Source: Ignavibacteriota bacterium (lineage in GTDB: Bacteria > Bacteroidota > Ignavibacteria > Tepidaquicellales > Tepidaquicellaceae). Taken from it: DNA of 6,072 bases. The notes under the pieces are model-generated. The model made no database searches and was not told the DNA's origin. It saw nothing but the letters and a program-made list of their open reading frames with translations. Every line of letters starts with the position of its first letter. Position 1 is the stretch's first letter. The stretch covers positions 145-6,216 of the forward strand of contig PMIW01000126.1 of assembly GCA_003158365.1 (NCBI GenBank), written 5' to 3'. Made by a program: the position numbers and the translations under genes. Positions 1-4,725 of the stretch are shown here, one piece after another.

Positions 1-1
1 T

Positions 2-385
2 GACGACGGATATTACTGGATTATAGGCAGAACGGATGATGTACTGAAAGTTTCCGGTTACAGGCTCGGAACGGCAGAAATCGAAAGTGCGCTTGTAAGC
101 CATCCTGCAGTAGCAGAAGCCGCAGCTATAGGATTGCCCCACGAAATAAAGGGAAATGCAATATATACTTATGTAATTTTGAAAATAGGAATTGAAAAAT
201 CGGAAGCTTTGAGGGAAGAATTAATTGCGCACGTCGGACACGAAGTCGGACCTATTGCTAAACCTGAGAATGTGGAATTTGTTGATTCATTGCCGAAAAC
301 AAGAAGCGGTAAAATTATGAGGCGTGTATTAAAAGCGCGTGCTTTGGGTCAGGATCCGGGAAACATAGCAACTCTGGAAGAATAG
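2..385 (+). CDS. acs: Acetyl-CoA synthetase (AMP-forming), C-terminal part, 5' end outside window
   Basis: The frame is open from the left edge and ends in TAG at 383-385, giving 127 residues; the true start lies outside the window. Seen: the hinge and A8 region GRTDDVLKVSGYRLGTAEIE (about residues 10-29), then ESALVSHPAVAEAA, GLPHEIKGNAIYTYV, and the A10 motif SLPKTRSGKIMRR with its catalytic Lys at residue 104 (codon 311-313). This is the mobile C-terminal domain of the Acs family, which makes acetyl-CoA from acetate, ATP and CoA through acetyl-AMP in the cytoplasm. The A10 Lys is needed for adenylation and in many bacteria is inactivated by reversible acetylation; the sequence around it here is standard. 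Where Salmonella and E. coli Acs read SGHRLGT, this protein reads SGYRLGT. The C-terminus (GNIATLEE) is short but typical. A propionyl-CoA synthetase is less likely, because the GTAEIESAL stretch matches Acs best. The gene is convergent with the RRM gene. Confidence 0.95.
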   Translation, partial: DDGYYWIIGRTDDVLKVSGYRLGTAEIESALVSHPAVAEAAAIGLPHEIKGNAIYTYVILKIGIEKSEALREELIAHVGHEVGPIAKPENVEFVDSLPKTRSGKIMRRVLKARALGQDPGNIATLEE

Positions 386-390
386 AATTT

Positions 391-425
391 AAAAAATGTT
401 CCCGGGTTTTGAAGCCCGGGAACAT
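391..425 (-). terminator. Rho-independent terminator of the RRM gene, between convergent genes
   Basis: An 11-bp perfect stem, ATGTTCCCGGG (396-406) with CCCGGGAACAT (415-425), encloses an 8-base loop. The six A residues at 391-396 read as a U-tract directly after the hairpin on the - strand, so the intrinsic terminator serves the RRM gene, whose stop codon lies 8 bases away. On the + strand the hairpin follows the acs stop by 10 bases but is followed by AATTC, without a U-run. For acs it may therefore only stabilise the mRNA 3' end or act with other factors. Confidence 0.85.
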
Positions 426-433
426 AATTCATA

Positions 434-733
434 TTAATACGATGACCTTGTATTGAACCTGCGTGGTTTGGCACCACCGGCTTTATTATCCGTTTTTGGT
501 TTTGCAACATTGACTGTTAATGGTCTGCCATTAAACATCTGTCCGTCCAAGCCTTTTATGGCTCTTTCAGCTTCTTCGTTTTCCGGCATATCAATAAACC
601 CGAAACCTTTTAACATTTTCGTGTAATTATCTCTGATTAGATTGACATTCTCTACTTTACCAAACTCTTCAAACAATGACTTAACTTCGTTCTCTGATGA
701 TTCTCTGGAAATATTTCCAATGTAAATGTTCAT
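434..733 (-). CDS. Small RRM-domain RNA-binding protein (cold-shock/glycine-rich RBP type)
   Basis: This 99-residue protein is essentially one RNA recognition motif. RNP2 is IYIGNI (residues 3-8) and RNP1 is KGFGFIDM (42-49), with the usual beta-alpha-beta spacing and an ending GRPLTVNVAKPK at about 69-80. RNP1 keeps both central aromatics; its last position, often aromatic, is Met. A basic tail (KPRRFNTRSSY) follows and probably adds RNA affinity; it is much shorter than the Gly-rich tails of plant homologues. Bacterial proteins of this size bind single-stranded RNA, and in cyanobacteria several are cold-induced; their targets here are unknown. The ATG at 733-731 is chosen because GGGAG (745-741) lies 7 bases upstream and because RNP2 begins at residue 3, leaving no room for a later start. 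The gene is probably monocistronic: about 330 bases separate it from the kinase gene upstream, and it has its own terminator downstream. Confidence 0.93.
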   Translation of the reverse strand: MNIYIGNISRESSENEVKSLFEEFGKVENVNLIRDNYTKMLKGFGFIDMPENEEAERAIKGLDGQMFNGRPLTVNVAKPKTDNKAGGAKPRRFNTRSSY

Positions 734-740
734 ATTTTTA

Positions 741-745
741 CTCCC
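741..745 (-). promoter_or_regulatory. Ribosome binding site of the RRM gene, abutting a small hairpin
   Basis: GGGAG on the - strand lies 7 bases upstream of the RRM ATG and is the clearest Shine-Dalgarno sequence in the window. The bases directly 5' of it form GTCC-AGTA-GGAC (757-746), a 4-bp stem with a tetraloop. Folding of the leader could therefore change access to this site. Confidence 0.7.
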
Positions 746-755
746 GTCCTACTGG

Positions 756-800
756 ACTAATTTTTTAATGCAAATGCTGAACAATTGCAACTGCATTAGT
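756..800 (-). repeat. Nested inverted repeats in the RRM gene leader
   Basis: ACTAAT (756-761) can pair with ATTAGT (795-800), and AATGCA (767-772) with TGCATT (792-797). The two pairings partly compete for 795-797, or combine as ACTA/TAGT plus ATGCA/TGCAT with a bulge. The element ends 10 bases before the GGGAG ribosome binding site and overlaps the small GTCC/GGAC hairpin at 756-757. Mutually exclusive stems near a ribosome binding site would fit a temperature-sensitive or protein-bound leader; this is inference. Confidence 0.4.
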
Positions 801-825
801 TAATAAATAATTTGATATTAAAACA

Positions 826-841
826 GCATTTTTAAAAATGC
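826..841. repeat. Perfect 16-base palindrome in the RRM upstream region
   Basis: GCATTTTTAAAAATGC is fully self-complementary, and AACAG (822-826) and CTGTT (846-850) flank it as an imperfect outer stem. It lies about 95 bases upstream of the RRM start. It could be an operator for a dimeric regulator or an RNA hairpin in the leader; the sequence does not decide between them. Confidence 0.4.
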
Positions 842-891
842 ACTACTGTTAATCGAGAAAAAAGGAATCATTTTCGAGGAATAAAAACCGA

Positions 892-920
892 AGTATACTA
901 GGAATTAAGTATTCGAGGAA
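892..920 (-). promoter_or_regulatory. Possible promoter of the RRM gene
   Basis: On the - strand TATACT (897-892) is a fair -10 hexamer. With a 17-base spacer the -35 position is TTCCTC (920-915), which matches the consensus poorly. If used, it would give a 5' leader of about 150 bases containing the palindrome and nested repeats, as is common for cold-regulated mRNAs. The -35 box coincides with one of the repeated TTCCT motifs, so an activator site is an alternative reading. Confidence 0.2.
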
Positions 921-930
921 ATGAGACTTT

Positions 931-969
931 TAAAATAAAAAACTGTAAGCAATATTTTACAATGCTTAT
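931..969 (-). terminator. Weak intrinsic terminator of the PAS kinase transcript
   Basis: On the - strand TAAGCA (968-963) pairs with TGCTTA (951-946) around an 11-base loop. CAG follows, then six T (942-937) and four more T after one A. The stem is short and the T-run is offset by three bases, so termination may be leaky. It lies about 93 bases after the kinase stop codon, and I found no stronger hairpin closer to it. Confidence 0.4.
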
Positions 970-1062
970 ATCGATTTTAATATATATATTATAGATGCCA
1001 ATAGCAAATGATAAAAACTTTTTTTTTCGAAAATCAGGATTTTATGCGAAATTCTTCAGTAT

Positions 1063-2586
1063 TTAAGCTTTTAACAACGTAAAACGGAAAGTACTACCCT
1101 TGTTTAATTCGCTTTCCACAGTAAGTATTCCGTTTAATTTCATTATCATTTCTTTGCATAACAAAAGACCCAGGCCGGTTCCTTTCTCTTCTGCAGTTCC
1201 TGTTTTTGACCTTTGTTTTCCCAGCAGAAACAGGTTATTGACATCTTCAGGTTTCATCCCGATTCCATTATCCGAAATTGCTATTTCGATAAAATCATCT
1301 TTTTCATTCGAAGAAATTTTTACCGTACCGGATGACCTTGTAAACTTTATCGCGTTTGAGATTAAATTCTGGAGTATAGAATCTATCATATTATCATCAC
1401 CTTTTACAAAAATTCCCTTTTCAACCATATTTACAAGTTTTATTCTCTTTTTAATCGCAAAAACATTTAATATTTCAATTGCATCATGAACCTCGCTGTA
1501 GATATCAAGTTTTACAGGCTGGATTATCACCTTACCGGTTTGTATCCTGGACCAGGTTAAAAGATTTTCAATCAGGTCGTAAACATTTTTTGTGCCTAAA
1601 TAAATGTAATTGACATATTCTTTAATTTCCTCTTTCGATAAAGAATCAAACTCTTCGGAGAGAACGCTCGCGAAACCGAATATCCCAGTAAACGGGTTTC
1701 TTAAATCGTGAGCAATTATAGAGAAAAATTTATCTTTGCTTCTGTTCAGTTCTTCCAGTTCTTCAGAATAATTTTTTATTTTAGATTCTGCTTTTTTCAA
1801 TTCGGTTATATCATGAATTGTCCCTACAATATATTTTTTACCCGAAATATCATCAGTGTATAGGACTTTTGATGTGATTATAGTTCTTATTTCTCCCTTG
1901 CTGTCAGTTATTTGCTCGATATTGGTATTTGGACCGTTTTTAAACACATAATCATCCTTTTCCCAAAATACATCTGCCTGGTCTTTCGGAAAGATATCAT
2001 AATCGGATTTGCCGATTAGTTCTTCCCTGCTGTGTCCCCACATTTTTATACTTGCATCGTTTAATATTACCCATCTGTGATTTTCATCTTTGACAAAAAA
2101 CGGTTCCTGCATTGCATTTATTGTCGTATTTAAAAATTCATTGGAATCTTTAAGACTATTCTCGATATTTTTTCTCTCAGTTAAATCAAGAACAATTCCT
2201 CTTGTTCCTGTACATTCATTATTTTTATAGACAGGTGTGCTGTGCACTAAAATCGGGAATACAGTACCGTCTTTTCTTTTAGCATGATATTCATATTTTA
2301 AAGAATTTTTATGCGTTGTTATTTTTCTGATATTATCGGAGAGATAATCTTTCTCTTCCGGTATAATTATATCAAAGACGTTAAAACCTTTACTTTCAAA
2401 TTCCTCCCGTGAATATCCGAAAGCTCTCAGCCCGGCTTCGTTGACCAGAGAAATTTTTCCTGAAATATCCAGTTCATATACTATTTCCGGCAATAAATCG
2501 ATAAATTCCTGAAAGTTCGAATGATTCTCGGTGAGATTTTTTGGTACTTTCACTTTTTTCTGATGAGCAGAATTTAAGTCTCCCAT
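1063..2586 (-). CDS. Soluble PAS-PAS sensor histidine kinase
   Basis: The 507 residues form two PAS domains with PAC ends (about 25-137, closing LDLTERK; about 150-266, closing TIHDITELKKAE), a short coiled linker, HisKA (about 283-350) and HATPase_c (about 395-505). The phospho-accepting His is H293 in IIAHDLRNPF. The ATP site shows the N box QNLISNAIKF (N407, N411), G1 SDNGIGM (D439) and G2 GTGLGL (469-474), so the kinase looks intact. There is no signal peptide or membrane segment, which predicts a cytoplasmic sensor; neither the PAS ligand nor the cofactor can be read from sequence. No response regulator adjoins it on the 3' side. The NtrC-type regulator upstream already has its own kinase, so this one is best called an orphan. 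The ATG at 2586 is the first start after an in-frame TAA 15 bases upstream; it lacks a clear ribosome binding site. A GTG at V12 is a less likely start. Confidence 0.93.
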   Translation of the reverse strand: MGDLNSAHQKKVKVPKNLTENHSNFQEFIDLLPEIVYELDISGKISLVNEAGLRAFGYSREEFESKGFNVFDIIIPEEKDYLSDNIRKITTHKNSLKYEYHAKRKDGTVFPILVHSTPVYKNNECTGTRGIVLDLTERKNIENSLKDSNEFLNTTINAMQEPFFVKDENHRWVILNDASIKMWGHSREELIGKSDYDIFPKDQADVFWEKDDYVFKNGPNTNIEQITDSKGEIRTIITSKVLYTDDISGKKYIVGTIHDITELKKAESKIKNYSEELEELNRSKDKFFSIIAHDLRNPFTGIFGFASVLSEEFDSLSKEEIKEYVNYIYLGTKNVYDLIENLLTWSRIQTGKVIIQPVKLDIYSEVHDAIEILNVFAIKKRIKLVNMVEKGIFVKGDDNMIDSILQNLISNAIKFTRSSGTVKISSNEKDDFIEIAISDNGIGMKPEDVNNLFLLGKQRSKTGTAEEKGTGLGLLLCKEMIMKLNGILTVESELNKGSTFRFTLLKA

Positions 2587-2668
2587 AATATGAAGTCTTT
2601 AAAAGTTTATTTCCCCCGGTATAGCAAAGAGGATTCTGTTCTCATCCCAATAAAACAGCTCCTGCTGA

Positions 2669-2697
2669 AATATAATAAATATTATAAATAAAATCAA
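2669..2697 (-). promoter_or_regulatory. Possible sigma-70-type promoter of the PAS kinase gene
   Basis: On the - strand TTGATT (2697-2692) and TATATT (2674-2669) stand 17 bases apart. They match the consensus in the most conserved positions, and the kinase ATG would lie about 75 bases downstream of the start. The surrounding sequence is very AT-rich, so chance matches are likely. No sigma-54 -24/-12 pair was found in this gap. Confidence 0.3.
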
Positions 2698-2702
2698 TTT
2701 TA

Positions 2703-2817
2703 TTTTTACTGAAATTCAATAACATTCATAGCTAAACTTTACATCTTTAATCATTGATTTCACATAATTAAAGCCTAACTATTTCATATTTCAATAAATA
2801 TAAATGTTCAGTAAAAA
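2703..2817. repeat. Long-range 11-base inverted repeat bounding a 115-base segment
   Basis: TTTTTACTGAA (2703-2713) is exactly complementary to TTCAGTAAAAA (2807-2817). Inside them CATT (2723-2726) and AATG (2803-2806) can extend the stem across a one-sided bulge. The 8-mer AATTTTAT occurs close to both outer ends (2696-2703 and 2823-2830), though it overlaps the left arm. This could be a structured RNA, a degenerate small non-autonomous element, or chance in AT-rich DNA. Confidence 0.3.
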
Positions 2818-2832
2818 ATTATAATTTTATTG

Positions 2833-3378
2833 TTATTCTTTGAAATGCAACGGGATTTGATTTTTAATATCATCAAAGCAGTGTTTGCAATAAGTATTTC
2901 CTTTTATATCGACCTCTTCTATGCTGTTCGATGAATGCATCACGCAATCCCAGTCAAAACAGTGAAGCAAGCCGAAGGTATGACCAAGCTCGTGCAGTAC
3001 TTCTTTTTTAGTTCTTTCATAAAATAATTCTTCGTTTGTATGTCCTGTATAAAATTCCTCATGCAGCCGGCATACCGAAACTATCGAAAGCTTTCCTCCC
3101 AATTGCGCTTCACCGAATACAAAGGTCAAAACAGGAACATATAAATCTGCTTCGGTTAAAATTAATACTTTTCCGTCTGCAAAATCAGTTTTACTTAAAG
3201 CCGATTCGATTATTTTAGTAGAATGATATTGCTTTCGTTCCGATGAGTAGGATTCGGATAAATCGATATTAATGTGGATTATTTCAATATGTACCAAAAA
3301 AATTCCCGAAAGCTCTTTATTAAGCCTGACTGTTACATCCTTATTTGAGAATTTTAACGGAGCAAAATATATTTTCAT
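2833..3378 (-). CDS. amzA: Archaemetzincin family zinc metalloprotease (peptidase M54)
   Basis: The 181 residues match the usual length of archaeal and bacterial archaemetzincins. The catalytic motif HELGHTFGLLHC gives zinc ligands H129, H133 and H139 and the general base E130. It runs into the family's second, structural zinc site with C140, C145, C164 and C167, around CVM (145-147), SNSIEEVD and CKHC. The N-terminal part has the family pattern KVLILTEADLYVP (70-82), FVFGEA and LSIVSVCRLHEEFY (97-110). The protein has no signal peptide, so it should act in the cytoplasm. Family members are poorly characterised; native substrates are unknown and I claim none. The ATG at 3378 is favoured because it overlaps the regulator's TAA by one base (TAATG), which implies translational coupling, and because the family's N-terminus starts like this. 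It is the third gene of an operon with a haem c sensor kinase and an NtrC-type regulator. The symbol is a family name. Confidence 0.93.
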   Translation of the reverse strand: MKIYFAPLKFSNKDVTVRLNKELSGIFLVHIEIIHINIDLSESYSSERKQYHSTKIIESALSKTDFADGKVLILTEADLYVPVLTFVFGEAQLGGKLSIVSVCRLHEEFYTGHTNEELFYERTKKEVLHELGHTFGLLHCFDWDCVMHSSNSIEEVDIKGNTYCKHCFDDIKNQIPLHFKE

Positions 3379-3380
3379 TA
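3376..3380 (-). promoter_or_regulatory. TAATG stop-start overlap coupling the regulator and protease genes
   Basis: The regulator's TAA (3380-3378) and the protease's ATG (3378-3376) share one A. The sequence just upstream (GAAGAAAGAC) is a weak ribosome binding site. Ribosomes ending the regulator are therefore probably the main source of initiation on the protease. Confidence 0.75.
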
Positions 3381-4721
3381 GTCTTTCTTCAGACCGTATT
3401 TATTAATTTTATTATAAAGCGTGACCCTGTCAATATCAAGTATATCGGCACTTCTGGATATATTCCAGCTGTTTTCTCTTAATATTTTAAATATATACTT
3501 TTTCTCATTCGCGCCTAAACTTTTATCTGTTTCGCTTCCTAAATCTTCATGGGACGGATTAAAGGGTAAATCTTCAAGTGTTATGATGTCTTTTTTTCCG
3601 ACAACTATTGCCCTTTCGATGGCGTTTTCGAGTTCGCGGACATTTCCTCTCCATTCGTGTTCCATAAGAAAGTTCATTGCTTCGGCAGATATACTTTTTA
3701 TATTTTTATTCATCATCGTTGCATATTTCTGCCTGAAGAAATTTGCAAGTATTTGTATGTCTTCTTTTCTTTCCCTGAGCGGAGGCACAAAAACAGTAAA
3801 CACATTCAATCTATAATACAAATCTTCCCTGAACTTTCCTTCCTTAACAAGGTTTTCAAGCTGTTCGTTTGTAGCGGCAATTACCCTGAAATCACTTTCG
3901 ATGGTTTCGTTTCCGCCGATTCGGCTGAATTTTTTTGTTTCTATCACTCTTAATAAATCGACCTGCATTTTGGGAGTAATTGTGCCGACTTCATCCAAAA
4001 AAATAGTACCGCCGTCAGCCATTTCAAATTTTCCTTTCCGCCTGTAATGTGCGCCTGTGAAAGCACCTTTTTCATGGCCGAAGAGTTCCGTCTCTAGCAA
4101 TGAATCGGGCATTGCCCCGCAATTGACAGTCACAATCGGGAAATATTTTCTTTTGCTGTTAAGATGGATAGCTTTTGCAACAAGCTCTTTTCCCGTGCCT
4201 GATTCACCTCTAATAAGCACGGTAGTATCTGTCTGCGCAACCGTATTTATCAGTTCAAAAATCTTTTTCATCTGAATGCTCTCGCCTACAAGATTATCGG
4301 GCATAATAAGTTCATCTATTTTACTTTTTAGCTGGTCATTTTCGGTTTTTAATTTTTTCTGTTGAAGTGCATTTTTAACGATATGATTCAACTCTTCCGG
4401 GTCAACAGGTTTTGTAATATAATCAAATGCGCCTTCTTTTAGTGCTTGTATTGCGCTTGGCACCGACGCATAAGCAGTAATCAAAATAACAAAACAATCA
4501 TTATCGATTTGCTTTAACCTGGGAAGCAAATCAAGCCCGCTCATCCCGGGCATCTTCATATCAAGCAAAATCAAATCAAACTTATCCTTATCGAATTTTT
4601 TCAGGGCTGCTTCGCCGCTTTCTGCAGTGTCAACTTCATACCCTTCATCAAGAAACCAGTGATATAAAGATTCTCTTACAATTTTCTCGTCGTCCACTAT
4701 CATTATTCTTTCTTTGTTCAT
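3378..4721 (-). CDS. NtrC-family sigma-54-dependent response regulator
   Basis: The 447 residues have the full three-domain NtrC layout. The receiver (about 4-120) has D10/D11, phospho-acceptor D54 in LILLDMKMPG, T82 and K104. A linker leads to a sigma-54 AAA+ domain (about 143-375) with Walker A GESGTGKE (172-179), the sigma-54-contacting loop GAFTGA (219-224), Walker B GTIFLDE (D243, E244), arginines R298 and R304 in FREDLYYRLN, and sensor II WRGNVREL (357-364). A Fis-type helix-turn-helix follows (about 405-445). Every key residue is present, so it should be a phosphorylation-controlled ATPase that opens sigma-54 promoters. The start lies 4 bases after the kinase stop, without a strong ribosome binding site, so coupling to kinase translation is likely. 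The regulon is unknown. No convincing -24/-12 promoter was seen in the visible gaps, and the operon's own promoter lies outside the window. By adjacency, its partner is the haem c kinase. Confidence 0.96.
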   Translation of the reverse strand: MNKERIMIVDDEKIVRESLYHWFLDEGYEVDTAESGEAALKKFDKDKFDLILLDMKMPGMSGLDLLPRLKQIDNDCFVILITAYASVPSAIQALKEGAFDYITKPVDPEELNHIVKNALQQKKLKTENDQLKSKIDELIMPDNLVGESIQMKKIFELINTVAQTDTTVLIRGESGTGKELVAKAIHLNSKRKYFPIVTVNCGAMPDSLLETELFGHEKGAFTGAHYRRKGKFEMADGGTIFLDEVGTITPKMQVDLLRVIETKKFSRIGGNETIESDFRVIAATNEQLENLVKEGKFREDLYYRLNVFTVFVPPLRERKEDIQILANFFRQKYATMMNKNIKSISAEAMNFLMEHEWRGNVRELENAIERAIVVGKKDIITLEDLPFNPSHEDLGSETDKSLGANEKKYIFKILRENSWNISRSADILDIDRVTLYNKINKYGLKKD

Positions 4722-4725
4722 CTTT

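Larger units (their letters stand above)
734..1062. other. Intergenic region: leader/promoter of RRM gene and 3' end of PAS kinase transcript
   Basis: No coding region was found in these 329 AT-rich bases. Read on the - strand they hold, in order: a T/A-rich stretch after the kinase stop (1019-1030), a TATAAT-like hexamer (993-988) without a good -35, a weak hairpin followed by T-runs (969-932), four AGGAA/TTCCT motifs (863-920), a perfect 16-base palindrome (826-841), and nested inverted repeats just before the RRM ribosome binding site (746-800). A long structured 5' leader for the RRM gene is plausible, but no transcription start can be fixed from sequence. Confidence 0.6.
2587..2832. other. 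AT-rich intergenic region between archaemetzincin and PAS kinase genes
   Basis: These 246 bases hold no convincing gene. They contain an AT-only palindrome (2815-2828) just after the archaemetzincin stop, a 115-base segment bounded by 11-base inverted repeats (2703-2817), a candidate promoter (2697-2669), a small CAGC/GCTG hairpin (2656-2667) and a 12-codon open frame (2645-2607). The gap suggests that the PAS kinase has its own promoter and that the upstream operon ends here, although no strong terminator is visible. Confidence 0.55.

Noticed and set aside
1012..1051. A-run/T-run and TTTCG/CGAAA pairing after the PAS kinase stop as a terminator
   Set aside because: On the - strand the potential hairpin is followed by A residues rather than T, and the pairing needs a bulge; the hairpin at 945-969 fits better.
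1100..1489. 129-codon + strand open frame opposite the PAS kinase
   Set aside because: It lies antisense to the conserved HATPase_c region of an intact kinase, encodes a low-complexity Ser/Phe/Ile-rich product without domain signs, and is explained by the coding strand's codon pattern.
2607..2645. 12-codon open frame on the - strand in the PAS kinase leader, with AGGAG upstream
   Set aside because: The AGGAG (2663-2659) is 13 bases from the ATG, too far for a normal site, and the peptide has no attenuator-like residue run. It is probably chance.
2815..2828. AT-only palindrome just after the archaemetzincin stop as a terminator
   Set aside because: The stem has no G or C and would be unstable; only a short T-run follows it on the - strand.
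3036..3218. 60-codon + strand open frame opposite the archaemetzincin
   Set aside because: It is short, antisense to a clear gene, and carries no motif.
3421..3953. Two overlapping + strand open frames opposite the NtrC-type regulator
   Set aside because: Both are antisense to the conserved AAA+ and HTH coding sequence, overlap each other in different frames and show no recognisable protein features.
4057..4275. 72-codon + strand open frame opposite the Walker A/GAFTGA region
   Set aside because: It mirrors a strongly conserved protein-coding stretch, and no ribosome binding site or domain supports it.
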